From the NCBI GenBank assembly GCA_905235325.1, contig CAJOLE010000013.1, forward strand, positions 1 to 52,848: DNA of 52,848 nt, written 5' to 3'. Every line of letters starts with the position of its first letter. The first letter of the stretch is position 1. The notes under the pieces are model-generated. The model did not search any database. It was not told where the DNA came from and saw only the letters and a list, made by a program, of their open reading frames with translations. Of the stretch, positions 42,487 through 52,100 are shown in pieces. A program made the translations under genes and the position numbers. Origin of the DNA: an uncultured Prevotella sp. (GTDB lineage: Bacteria > Bacteroidota > Bacteroidia > Bacteroidales > Bacteroidaceae).

Positions 42487-42642
42487 TGTGTTTCGTGCTC
42501 TATGATAGAAGAAAAAAGATACAAGTTTCTTTTGCATTTCCCTCGTTTTTTCGTAACTTTGCGCTTCAGCGCGAAGTTACTGCCACTCGGAAATGAAAAG
42601 AAAAGTGAACATTTCTTTTGCATTTCCCTCGTTTTTTCGTAA
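42256..42642 (+). CDS. Repeat-encoded frame, doubtful gene
   Basis: A 128-codon open frame along copy D. It starts MQKRAVPSRKMALDDTLRRG, then EPTPEPTPEPTPG and six KAAGFGE heptads, and ends in sequence that overlaps the first duplicated promoter. Copy A encodes the same start (MQKRAVSSRKTALDD) and KAAG-like units, but copy B is frameshifted by one missing G. The frame could be a by-product of the repeat, since 21-base units keep it open. No ribosome site or -7 box is evident. Confidence 0.2.
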   Translation: MQKRAVPSRKMALDDTLRRGEPTPEPTPEPTPGPMMQKAPGFGKKAAGFGEKAAGFGEKAAGFGEKAAGFGEKAAGFCVSCSMIEEKRYKFLLHFPRFFVTLRFSAKLLPLGNEKKSEHFFCISLVFS

Positions 42643-42648
42643 CTTTGC
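42525..42648 (+). promoter_or_regulatory. Duplicated promoter upstream of the nucleotidase genes
   Basis: The same block of about 37 bases occurs at 42526-42562 and 42612-42648. Each holds a CTTTTGC -33-like element, a T-rich spacer and the -7 box TAACTTTGC (42554-42562 and 42640-42648). The spacer from TTTTG to TAACTTTG is 19 bases, which is canonical for Bacteroides. The period is 86 bases. A small GCGCTTCAGCGC palindrome follows the first copy. Confidence 0.8.
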
Positions 42649-42664
42649 AAGCAAAAGAGAGTGA

Positions 42665-43432
42665 ATGATGAATATGAAGTTTTCAGCAGCAGGTCTCTTG
42701 CTCGTCGCCCTGGCGATGGATTCCTGCAAGTCGCATTATCAGCTAACCGGTGTAGAGCGTACCCGTATAGTGATCGACAGCAGCTACGACCAGAACCCTG
42801 ACGAGGCGGCTGCGAGTTTCCTTGCCCCCTTCAAGCGGGTGAACGACAGCATCATGGGTCCGGTTGTTGGGCGCGTGGCGCATTCCATGAATGCCCGACG
42901 GCCTGAAAGCGACCTGTCGAACCTGCTGGCCGACATTCTGGTATGGGCCGCTAAGGACTACGGCGAGCAGCCCGTCCTCGGCATCTACAACATGGGGGGC
43001 ATCAGGGCCGACCTCATCAAGGGCGACGTCACCTATGGCGACGTGCTCAGCATTGCGCCCTTCGAGAACAAGATCTGCTTCGTCACGCTCACGGGCGAGC
43101 AGCTCACCGAACTGTTCCAACAGATAGCGGCCAATGGCGGCGAAGGCGTCAGCCACGGCGTGGAGCTCGTGGGCACGAAGGACCGTCGGCTGCTGTCGGC
43201 ACGGCTGCACGGACAGGAGATAGACCCGCAGGCTCAGTACCGCGTGGCAACCATCGACTACCTGCAGGAAGGAAACGACAAGATGACGGCTTTCCGTAAA
43301 GGAACAGATGTCGTGGCCCCCAACGAAGCCAGCAACAACACGCGATTCCTCATCATGAACTACTTCAAGGAGAAGCAAGCCCAGGGCGAGGAAGTTGACG
43401 CGCGGGTAGAAGGACGGATAAAAGTACAATAA
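42665..43432 (+). CDS. 5'-nucleotidase C-terminal domain protein, probable lipoprotein
   Basis: A 255-residue protein (starts at 42665, 42668 or 42674 are possible). A hydrophobic leader ends in ALAMDSCKS, a loose lipobox with Asp at -2. The rest (about 35-255) is only the C-terminal substrate-binding domain of UshA-type 5'-nucleotidases: 'SDLSNLLADILVWAA', 'IYNMGGIRADLIKGDVTYGDVLSIAPFENKI' (seen in parts NMGGIRADL, GDVLSIAPFENK) and 'ATIDYLQEGNDKM'. It has no metal centre of its own. The catalytic half is the next gene, 10 bases downstream. Confidence 0.88.
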   Translation: MMNMKFSAAGLLLVALAMDSCKSHYQLTGVERTRIVIDSSYDQNPDEAAASFLAPFKRVNDSIMGPVVGRVAHSMNARRPESDLSNLLADILVWAAKDYGEQPVLGIYNMGGIRADLIKGDVTYGDVLSIAPFENKICFVTLTGEQLTELFQQIAANGGEGVSHGVELVGTKDRRLLSARLHGQEIDPQAQYRVATIDYLQEGNDKMTAFRKGTDVVAPNEASNNTRFLIMNYFKEKQAQGEEVDARVEGRIKVQ

Positions 43433-43442
43433 GACGATAACA

Positions 43443-44285
43443 ATGAGACGACTACACCTTATTATAGCAATAGCGCTGCTGACGGGGCTGACGGCCGCCG
43501 CAAGGAAGCAGAAGCAGATCGTGATTCTGCACACCAACGATACGCACTCGTGCATCATGCCACTCAGCCCGAACCTCGACAAAACCGATATTGCCGGGCG
43601 GGGCGGATTCCTGCGCCGCGCGGCGATGGTCAAGGAGCAGCGGCAGCAGCATCCCAGCCTGCTCCTGCTCGACAGCGGCGACTTCTCGCAGGGCTCGGGC
43701 TACTACACCCTGTTCAAGGGCGAGGTGGAGATAGGGCTGATGAACGAGATGGGCTACGACGCCGCCACCATCGGCAACCATGAGTTCGACTTCGGGCTCG
43801 ACAACATGGCCCGCCTCTTCCGCATGGCCAACTTCCCGATAGTATGCTCCAACTACGACTGTGCGGGCACGGTGCTCGAAGGGCTGGTCAAGCCCTACGT
43901 CACTCTGAAGCGCGAGGGCGTGAAGATAGGCATCTTCGCCCTGGCACCTCAGATGAAGGGGCTGGTGAGCGAGCGCAACTGCGAGGGCATCACCTATCTC
44001 GACCCGGCTGAGACGGCCCAGAAGTACATCGACCTGCTGCGCCGTCAGGAGAAGTGCGACGTCGTCGTCTGTCTGAGCCATCTGGGCTGGGCATCCAGCG
44101 TCTTCCCCGACGAGCGGTTACTCAGCCTGACCGAAGGCTGCGACCTCGTGCTCGGCGGCCACACCCACACCTATATGCCGACGCTGGAGTACGCGCCCGA
44201 CAAGAACGGCAAGCGCATTCCCGTCGACCAGAACGGCAAGCACGGCGTCTACGTGGGCAAGCTGGTGCTGACGCTGGAGAAGTGA
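43443..44285 (+). CDS. 5'-nucleotidase N-terminal metallophosphoesterase
   Basis: A 280-residue secreted protein (signal peptide LLTGLTAAA). The calcineurin-like fold carries the metal motifs ILHTNDTHS, DSGDFSQG, GNHEFDFG, 'CLSHLG' and GGHTHTY. It matches the N-terminal half of UshA-type enzymes. With the preceding gene it should make a two-chain 5'-nucleotidase (or UDP-sugar hydrolase) at the cell surface or periplasm, releasing nucleosides and phosphate. The order, C-terminal half first, is reversed relative to the fused enzyme. Confidence 0.9.
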   Translation: MRRLHLIIAIALLTGLTAAARKQKQIVILHTNDTHSCIMPLSPNLDKTDIAGRGGFLRRAAMVKEQRQQHPSLLLLDSGDFSQGSGYYTLFKGEVEIGLMNEMGYDAATIGNHEFDFGLDNMARLFRMANFPIVCSNYDCAGTVLEGLVKPYVTLKREGVKIGIFALAPQMKGLVSERNCEGITYLDPAETAQKYIDLLRRQEKCDVVVCLSHLGWASSVFPDERLLSLTEGCDLVLGGHTHTYMPTLEYAPDKNGKRIPVDQNGKHGVYVGKLVLTLEK

Positions 44286-44314
44286 ATTGTGGCCAATGGT
44301 GACTGCGAAGACGT

Positions 44315-46771
44315 CTACTCGCCAGTCTCGTATTTCTTGCGTATCTTCTTGACCTGTTGCAGCAGGTTGCGGTAGTGGTGGGCACTGGGGCCGTCGGCGG
44401 CCTGTGCGTTCAGATAGTTCTCAATCTTGTCAAGGTGCTGCTCGGCATGGAGCAGGGCGTCGCTGAGCTGCGCCGTGGCGTTGATGCTGTTCTTGTCCTG
44501 CTCCGAAGGGTTGAGCATACGCCCTATCATGTAGACATAGCTGCGCTCCTGCTGCCGGCGGAAGTCGTTCTGCCGCTCGTCGGGATTGTCAAGCGGCTTC
44601 CACACCGCCGTGAAGACGTCGTCGAGATATTCGTCGAGGTGATAGGGCGACGAGGCGCGCAGCGACGTCTCGTGGATGTTGTAGAGCATACCCGGTGCCA
44701 GCAGCAGGGCTAACAGCGACTGCTGGCGGTTGCGGATTTCGTCGGTAGCGTCGATGCCCAGCCGCTGCACCACATCGTCGGGATAGAGCCACAGCGGGGC
44801 TGTCAATATGTGGCGGTCGAGCCACTGCAGCGCCTCGCGCTGCAAGTCGCGCGGCACATAGTCGTGGACGGGCTGCCCCGGCGCATTGTTGACATAGCGT
44901 CCCAACAGGAATCGCTGCACGTGGTAGCCATACCGCTGGAACTGGGTCGACACGCCCTTGTAGACCGTCCTGAGGTCGTCATACTGCCCGTCGGGCTGTG
45001 CCGTCCACTTGACGATGTTCTGCATGACACGCTTCAGGTTCTTGACGCCGTACTCGTTGGCCTTCATCTGATTGTCGCCGAGGTCCTCGGTCTGCGAGCG
45101 GGGGTCGGCTCCCTTGCCTTCGTCGCCGCTCCACCACAGGCGCCGGTCCTCGAGGGCCTTGGTGGTCTCGCGTCGCAGTGCGGCCTTCTCCTTGTAGGGG
45201 TCGCTGAACTCGGGGCGGTACTGGTATCCCCAGCGTATGGCCCACTTGTCGTAGTCGTTGATGCGGGGGAAGAGGCCGCGCTCGCCGATGCTGTCCTCGG
45301 GCTGCGCCACGTAGTTGAAGCGGGCATAGTCCATGATGCTGGCGGTGTGGCCGTATTTCTCGACCCAGGCCTTGTCGCGCAACTTCTCTACGGGGGTGGC
45401 CTGCGAGGCTATCATGTTGTGGCGCAGGCCCAGCGAGTGGCCCACCTCGTGCGACGAGACGAAGCGGATGAGCTGGCCCATCAGTTCGTCGGGGAAGTCC
45501 ATGCCCTGCGCGCGCTTGTCGAGCGGCGCACACTGGCGGATATACCAGTTCTTGACCAGCGACATCACGTTGTGATACCAGCAGATGTGGGCCTCGATGA
45601 TTTCGCCGCTGCGCGGATCGACGATGCGCGGCCCGTAGGCATTCTCCGTCTCGGAGGGCAGATAGCGCAGCACGGAGTAGCGGGCATCGTCCATCGACAT
45701 CTCAGGGTTGTCGGGCCAGTCCTTGGCCACGATGGCGTTTCTGAAGCCTGCCGCCTCGAAGGCCACGTTCCAGTCGTTGATGCCGGCTTTCAGGTAGGGC
45801 ACCCATTTCCGAGGCGTGGCAGGGTCGATGTAGAAGACTATCTGCTTTTTCGGTTCCGACAGCTGGCCTGCCAGGTAGGCTTTCGGGTTTTGCGGCTCCA
45901 GGCGATAGCGCGAGACGATGGCCTCGTGAGCCGGTGAGTCGTCGTCGGTAAACTGCGTAATCTTCGTGTTGAAGTATCCCACCCGCTCGTCGGCCAGCCG
46001 CATGGCCATCGGCTTCTTCGGCAACAGCACGATGCTGGTGGTCAGTCCCACCGTGGCTGCCCCGGCTTTTGACGCCGGTGACTTGCCTGCCGTCATGGAG
46101 TATGTACGCAGCGTCTGTATCTCAAGGTTGATGGGATAGGTCTTGATGGTGTCGATGAACGAGCGGTCGGACTGCAGGCTGCCTATCTCTACCACCGAAC
46201 GGTCGGAGGCGGTAAAACTGGAAATCTTGTTGTCGGACATCAGCCATTTCGTCACGTTTACCAGCTGCGCCTTCGTGTCGGGATTGCGCCCGATAACCTC
46301 AAACTTATACGCTATCGGGTCAACCGCCGAGCGTTCCAGCGAGGTGGCAATGCGTTGGCCTTCATTGGCATATTGCGACCTGACATACTCGCGCATCAGG
46401 ACAGACTTCGCGCCGTATTGCTCCAGATAGACGACAGAACGGTTCAACTCCTCGCCGCTGACCATCTTGAACTCCTGCGGAACGCTGGCAAAGCGTGTCA
46501 CGGCCAGCAGCATGCGCCCCAGCAGCGTGTCGGGTATTTCCAAGTACCAGTCGTCTTTGATATGGCGCACGGTAAAGAGCCCCTCGCGCATGGAGCCACC
46601 CTCTTTCACCACCTTGTGGTAGGGGTCGGCATGGTCGGCCACCGTCGTGTCCTTGCAGCACTCCATCTGCGCCTTCTTCGCGGCAGGCACAGAATCGTTG
46701 TCGGCAGCAAAGGCCGTCTGCTGCCCAACGACAAGCAGCAGGACAGCCCACGAATTGAAGATTCTTTTCAT
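44315..46771 (-). CDS. Secreted zinc-dependent metalloprotease (DUF4953/DUF5117 type)
   Basis: An 818-residue metzincin-like protease. It has a signal peptide (VVGQQTAFA|AD), an N-terminal DUF5118/DUF5117-like region (about 45-380), and the active site HEVGHSLGLRHNM, with zinc ligands His441, His445 and His451 and catalytic Glu442. The family is common in Bacteroidetes and usually sits in or near SusC/SusD loci. Here it is the last gene of the locus, 36 bases after the previous one. It should cut proteins outside or at the surface; the specificity is unknown. Confidence 0.9.
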   Translation of the reverse strand: MKRIFNSWAVLLLVVGQQTAFAADNDSVPAAKKAQMECCKDTTVADHADPYHKVVKEGGSMREGLFTVRHIKDDWYLEIPDTLLGRMLLAVTRFASVPQEFKMVSGEELNRSVVYLEQYGAKSVLMREYVRSQYANEGQRIATSLERSAVDPIAYKFEVIGRNPDTKAQLVNVTKWLMSDNKISSFTASDRSVVEIGSLQSDRSFIDTIKTYPINLEIQTLRTYSMTAGKSPASKAGAATVGLTTSIVLLPKKPMAMRLADERVGYFNTKITQFTDDDSPAHEAIVSRYRLEPQNPKAYLAGQLSEPKKQIVFYIDPATPRKWVPYLKAGINDWNVAFEAAGFRNAIVAKDWPDNPEMSMDDARYSVLRYLPSETENAYGPRIVDPRSGEIIEAHICWYHNVMSLVKNWYIRQCAPLDKRAQGMDFPDELMGQLIRFVSSHEVGHSLGLRHNMIASQATPVEKLRDKAWVEKYGHTASIMDYARFNYVAQPEDSIGERGLFPRINDYDKWAIRWGYQYRPEFSDPYKEKAALRRETTKALEDRRLWWSGDEGKGADPRSQTEDLGDNQMKANEYGVKNLKRVMQNIVKWTAQPDGQYDDLRTVYKGVSTQFQRYGYHVQRFLLGRYVNNAPGQPVHDYVPRDLQREALQWLDRHILTAPLWLYPDDVVQRLGIDATDEIRNRQQSLLALLLAPGMLYNIHETSLRASSPYHLDEYLDDVFTAVWKPLDNPDERQNDFRRQQERSYVYMIGRMLNPSEQDKNSINATAQLSDALLHAEQHLDKIENYLNAQAADGPSAHHYRNLLQQVKKIRKKYETGE

Positions 46772-46807
46772 GGAATCTGATTTCCCGTTCAGTCCGTTGC
46801 TTAATCC

Positions 46808-47593
46808 TTAATCCTTAATTCTTACTTTACCATTGACAATGTAAAGTCCCTTGCGCAGCCCCTCCAGCCGGCCGTCACGCCGTAACAGGACACCGTCGAT
46901 GGAGAAGACGTCGCCCTGCCGGGAGTCTGTGGTATGCAGGGGGGTGACGGCCGTCGCACCGTTGCGCGGCAGCAGCCACACGTCGATGAAGCGCAGGAAC
47001 GTGTTGCCGGTGTTTTCAGGCAGGCTCCACTCGATGGAGTCGCCCTCCCAGCAGGGCAGCAGCTCGCCCGTAGAAGGCCAGGGCCTGGACTTCACGCTGT
47101 CCTTTCCCCAGACGTAGAGCCCGCCCGTCTCGTCGCCGCTGTAGAGGCTGCCGCCCGACCAGTTGCGGTAGACATCCAGAGCGACCTTGGCAAACCAGTA
47201 GCCCTCGGGGGCCTTGAAGGTCAGTTGCGAGCCTCTGCGCATCCAAAGCATGGTCTCAAACGGCTCGTCAGCCTCGTTGAAATTATGGGTGTAAACCATG
47301 GCATTCATGTAGTCGGTCAGTTTCCAGTTCGAAGGAGTCAGCTCAAGCTGGATGGTCTGGCCGTCGGACACTTCCCAGTCGAAGACATGGGTGTCTTCAA
47401 AGCACCCCGTCTCGTCCTCGACTAACGCCCAGTTGCCGGAGCCGCCGGGTTGGTCGCGGTTGGGAATGCTCACCGGCAGGTTCCACGGGTTCAGGTTGAA
47501 GTCGATGCGCACGTAGGTGGAATCGGCCGGCTGCTGTGCGCTGGCTGTCATGGCCACAAGAGCCGTCAGGATTGTTGTGTAGAGTTTCTTCAT
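46808..47593 (-). CDS. Secreted protein of unknown function with C-terminal sorting-like tail
   Basis: A 261-residue protein with a signal peptide (MKKLYTTILTALVAMTASAQ). The main body (about 25-215) is tryptophan-rich and looks like a beta-sandwich. The end, 'VFSIDGVLL...GLRKGLYIVNGKVRI', resembles the C-terminal tail seen in the pectinesterase at the window start and in the gene fragment at 52797-52848. It occupies the position of SusE/SusF-type accessory proteins, 24 bases after susD, so a surface binding role is possible. I do not recognise a named family. Confidence 0.65.
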   Translation of the reverse strand: MKKLYTTILTALVAMTASAQQPADSTYVRIDFNLNPWNLPVSIPNRDQPGGSGNWALVEDETGCFEDTHVFDWEVSDGQTIQLELTPSNWKLTDYMNAMVYTHNFNEADEPFETMLWMRRGSQLTFKAPEGYWFAKVALDVYRNWSGGSLYSGDETGGLYVWGKDSVKSRPWPSTGELLPCWEGDSIEWSLPENTGNTFLRFIDVWLLPRNGATAVTPLHTTDSRQGDVFSIDGVLLRRDGRLEGLRKGLYIVNGKVRIKD

Positions 47594-47617
47594 GTCTTTG
47601 CTTTATTTCTTTGATGA

Positions 47618-49117
47618 TTATTCGTCGGTGTTAAGCGTCAGGTTCGGATTCTTGTCACGTGCCGAGCGGGGGAAGGGGATGATGTAGAGCCGCGAGTCGG
47701 GGCGCAGCGTGTAGGTCTGCTGCGGCACCGCTGTCGACACCAGGGGGAATGTGCGGGTGATGGTGGTCTGGTATTCCGGGTCAACATTGAGCCGCTTCAG
47801 GTCGAAGAAGCGGTGGAATCCGAACAGCAGCTCCTTGCGGCGCTCCAGGATAATGGCCCTGACCATGTCTTCCTGTGTGGCCGGTGGCGTCATGGCCGTC
47901 ACCGCACTGCTCAGCCTGCAGGCCCGCAATTTGTTCACGATGCTCTCGGCTGCCGCTATGTTGCCCAGCCGCGCCTCGGCCTCGGCCAGCGTCAGATACA
48001 CCTCCGGCGTCTTCATGCCTATCGTGGGGTACATGAATTTCTCGTTGCTCACCGTCTCAATCCACAGGTCGGCTCCCGAACCCGGGTCGAAGTAGGTCGT
48101 GGGCTGGCCGCTCTCGAAGAAGAACAGCGTGTAGCGCAGGTCGTCGTGCTCCTGCTTGAACAGGGCGACCAGTTCGGGGCTGATCATGCCGTAGTTCAGG
48201 AAGTGGGCACTCTCGCTGTTCCATCCGCTGCTGCCGTTCCACATATAGCTCAGCACCTCCGGGTTGTTGTCGTCGCCATACTTGTTGCCATAATTCTTGT
48301 CAAGTATTCCGCGGCGGAAGGCTGCTATTTCATTGTAGTCAACCAGTGCGTCGTTAATGGCCAGCGACTTCTCGGCGGCCTCCTTGGCCTTCGCCCAGTC
48401 GCGGTGGTGCAGATAGACCTGGGCCAGCACGGCGTAGCCGAACGCCCGGTTGGGGTGGTAGATGTTGACGGGCTTCACCTGCAACAGCGGCACCGACTCT
48501 TCCAGTTCGCTAATGACAAAGTTGTAGACAGCGGCCACCGTCGACTTCTTGGGTGTGGCCTCCAGGTCGTAATGCTCCACGATGCAGACCCCGCCGTCGT
48601 TGTCGGCCGTGGCGGGTGTATAGGCTTTCGCAAAGACGTTGACGGCCAGGAAGTGGTCCCATGCACGCAGCATACGGGCCTCAGCCTTGGCCAGCACCTT
48701 CAGGTCGGCCGGCCCCTGCGCCTCGTCCACGTTGTCGATAATCAGGTTCGAGCGCATGATGAAGGCATACATATTCTCGTACAGGTTGTTGTCGCCCAGC
48801 AGGGTGCGGTCGGCCTGTTCGTTGAACGTGAAGTTGATGCCGTCCCACGACAGGTTTTCGTTGCCGATGATGCCCGACTCCTTGGCCCAGAGGTTGTCCG
48901 ACAGGAAGGCGAAAGGCGACGGATGATAGCCCCGCAACGGATTTGCCACCAGCTCGTAATACTGCGTTACCGAGTCTATCGTGATGGATCCCTTGGGCGT
49001 GATGTCGATGTAGTTGTCGCAGCCCACCGTGAAAGGTAAAAGGATAAAGGTAAGGGGCAAGAAGACTCTTGCAGCTCCTTTTATCGCATTCTTCATTATA
49101 TTATTTACGTTTCTCAT
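47618..49117 (-). CDS. SusD/RagB-family outer-membrane lipoprotein
   Basis: A 499-residue nutrient-binding lipoprotein that forms the lid of the SusC channel. The lipobox is TVGC (Cys33). N-terminal 'DNYIDITPKGSIT', the tetratricopeptide-like helices (for example 'AEARMLRAWDHFLAVNVFAKAY', seen in part) and the C-terminal 'ERRKELLFGFHRFFDLKRLN' are family hallmarks. Starts at 49117 or 49096 are possible; the signal peptide is equally good. The ligand cannot be told from sequence. It begins 13 bases after the susC stop. Confidence 0.93.
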   Translation of the reverse strand: MRNVNNIMKNAIKGAARVFLPLTFILLPFTVGCDNYIDITPKGSITIDSVTQYYELVANPLRGYHPSPFAFLSDNLWAKESGIIGNENLSWDGINFTFNEQADRTLLGDNNLYENMYAFIMRSNLIIDNVDEAQGPADLKVLAKAEARMLRAWDHFLAVNVFAKAYTPATADNDGGVCIVEHYDLEATPKKSTVAAVYNFVISELEESVPLLQVKPVNIYHPNRAFGYAVLAQVYLHHRDWAKAKEAAEKSLAINDALVDYNEIAAFRRGILDKNYGNKYGDDNNPEVLSYMWNGSSGWNSESAHFLNYGMISPELVALFKQEHDDLRYTLFFFESGQPTTYFDPGSGADLWIETVSNEKFMYPTIGMKTPEVYLTLAEAEARLGNIAAAESIVNKLRACRLSSAVTAMTPPATQEDMVRAIILERRKELLFGFHRFFDLKRLNVDPEYQTTITRTFPLVSTAVPQQTYTLRPDSRLYIIPFPRSARDKNPNLTLNTDE

Positions 49118-49130
49118 TTCTCTTTCTCAT

Positions 49131-52100
49131 TTAAAAACTTACCGACAAACCTAAAGTATAAGTCGTGGGCTGTGGCAGCGTGCGGGTAGCCGAGTTGGGC
49201 GTGTAAGATTCCGGGTCGATGTCGTGGCCGGCAGCACACCACGTAAAGAGATTGTTTAGCTGCAGCGTCAGGCGCGCATCGCTCAGGTGCAGTCTTCTGT
49301 AAATCGGCTCCGGCAGGTGGTAGGCCACGTTGATGCTGCGCAGCTTGATGTAGTCGGCGTGCTTCACGTGGGCATCGCTGTTTCGCCACCAGTCCGACAG
49401 CGTACTGGCGTAGGTCTGCAGGTCGCTGGGAATGTCGGCAAACGTGCGCACCTTGCCCTCGCCGTCCTGTGCGGTCCACCGGCTGTTCATCACGTCGGTA
49501 TTGATGTCGTAGGCATTCATGTCGAGGGCGTCTAAGCGCAGCTTGTTGCCTCCGGCAAACACCAGCATCGTGTTCAGTTCCAGTTCGCGCCAGCTCAGGT
49601 TCAGCGTCAGCGAGCCGTTGTAAGTCGGTGTCAGTGTGCCGCAGTTCACCAGTGCGTCAGTGCCATACATGGTTTTCGTGTTGACCGTCGGCCGTCCGTC
49701 AGCGTCGAAGGTCACCATGTCGTTGCCGTTGGCATCAGTAATCACGGGGTAGCCGTTTTCCACTCGGTCCAGATGGTAGGCCCAGAGCGTGTTGTAGCTG
49801 GTTCCCTCGATAAAGAAGTTGGCCGGCGACGAGATGAAGCTCGATGCGATGTCGGTCGGTGCGTGTTCCACCTTCAGCAGCTTGTTCTTGTTGTAGGCCA
49901 TGTTGAGGGTGGTAGAGAAGTTCCAGTCGCCCTTGCGGATGATGTTGCCCGTCAGCGACAACTCCACGCCTCTGTTGCGCATCCGTCCGTTGTTGATGAC
50001 GCGCTGCGAGGCTCCCACCGTCGGGTCGAGGTATTTGCGCACCAGTAGGTCGTCGCCCACGCGGTTGTAAAATTCCAGCGAGCCGCTGATTATGTTGTTC
50101 AGCAGGCGGAAGTCGATACCGACGTTCAGCGTCGACGTCTTCTCCCAGCGCAGCTTGGGGTTGGGCAGGTTGTCGTCCGAATAGCTCAGATACTGCGTGT
50201 TGGTGGGGTCGGTGCTCAGCGTGCGGTAGCGTGCCACGAAATAGGTTGTCGACGACTGGTCCACGTTGCCGTTCACGCCGTAGGTCATGCGCAGCTTCAT
50301 GTAGTCTATCCACGCGATGCCTTTCATGAATGCCTCCTCAGAGATATTCCAGCCGGCGCCAACCGACCACAGCGGATGGTGCTGGTCCTTGGTGTCCAGG
50401 CCGAAGAGGTCGGCTTCGTCCCATCGGATGCTGGCCGTCAGGTTGTAGCGGTAGAGGTAGTTATAGCCCACATTGGCGTAGAACGAGGCATAGCGATGGC
50501 GCGTCTCTGTCTGGCTCGGCGCCAGCCCGCCATACGTCAGCTTGTTGTCGTACACCAGGCTCTGCCAGCCCGTCGTATTGAGCGATGCCCAGTCCATGCG
50601 GACCGACGTGAGGGCCGTCTCGTTGTAGCCGTAGAGCAGCTGGTTGACGAGCCTGGGCGACTTATTCTCGCGGAACTCCAGTCCCATGATGGCATTCACG
50701 TTATGTTTCGACTGGTCGAAGCTCTTGTCGAAGCCAATCTGGTTGCGCAGCGTGTAGCGATACGTGTTGTTCGCCAGCTGCATGTAGCGTCCGCCCGCAG
50801 GCAGCAGGCATCCGGCATCCTTGTCGATGAAGGCGTTGTGCGTCATGCGCATACGGTAGCTGTTCGGGTCGTCGTAGGTCTCGCTGCGGTTCTGTGCCCA
50901 CTCGTACTGGTACATGATGTTGTACTTAAACCACTTGAAGAGCTTTGCCTCGGCGTTGACGAACGGGCGCATCCGCACGCGGCGGCTGTCGGTCAGGCTC
51001 TCGTCAATCGACTCCAGCACGTTGAACGTATAGGGCATCAGCCCCTCCGTGCCCTGCACCTCGCGGATTCGCGAGCCGTTCAGCGCACTGCCCGCATAGC
51101 CGCCGATGTTGACGTATGGCGTGTAGACCAGGTGGCCGTCGTCGTCCTTGATGCGGGCATAGGGCTCCTGTATGTTGTAGCTGTTGTAGCCGCCGTCGGG
51201 CGCCGTGCTCTTGGCGAGGCGTGCGTCCAAGCCCACCTTCACGTTCAGCCACTTTGCCAGCTTGAACGTGCTCTTATAATATAAGGTGAAGGCATTTGAG
51301 CGGTCGTTCTGTATGCGGTTTCGGTCGTGCTCGTAGTTAAACGATGCGAAATGGCTGTTTCCGTTCGAAGCCTGCGAGAGCGACACGTTGTAGCGTTGGG
51401 TCAGCGACGTGCGCCATACGTTGTCGCGATACTCGTTGTAGAAGTCGTTGTTGCGCCACTGTGCCAGCGTCTTGTCTGCCTCGTCGGCGGTGATGCGCCC
51501 TTCGTCGCGGTCGCGGTATAGCTGGTAGAGGGGTGAATAGTAGTTGTTCTTCAGGTCGCTGAACATCAAGGCCACGCTGCCCTTGTTGGCCACGCGGTTG
51601 TTGTAGACCTCCGTCTCGTAGTCGATGATGTCGCCCGACGAGGCATAGTGCATATCGTCGAGCTTGGGCTTGGTAGAGATAAACCAGTCGGCATTCACGT
51701 GTACGGCCGTCTTGCCGGTCTTGCCCTGCTTGGTCGTCACGACGATCACGCCATTGGCGGCCAGCGCACCGTATATGCTGGCGGCAGCGGCATCCTTTAG
51801 CACCGTCACCGACTCCACGTCGTAGGGGTTGATTTCGTTGAGCGTCAGGTTGGTGGCCATGTCGTCGACCACGATAAGGGGGTTGGTGCCCACGTCAGAC
51901 GAGAACGTGCCCCTGCCGCGCAACACGGGCGAGCTCTCGCCCGTATTGGGATTGATGTCCATGCGCAAGCCGGCCACCTGCCCTTCCAGGGCAGAGAGGA
52001 TGTCCTTGTGCATTATGCGGTTCAGCTTCGTAGAGTCAACGAAGCCGAAGGCTGCCGTGGAGCGCTCGCGGCTCAGCTTCTGATAGCCTGTCGAGACTAC

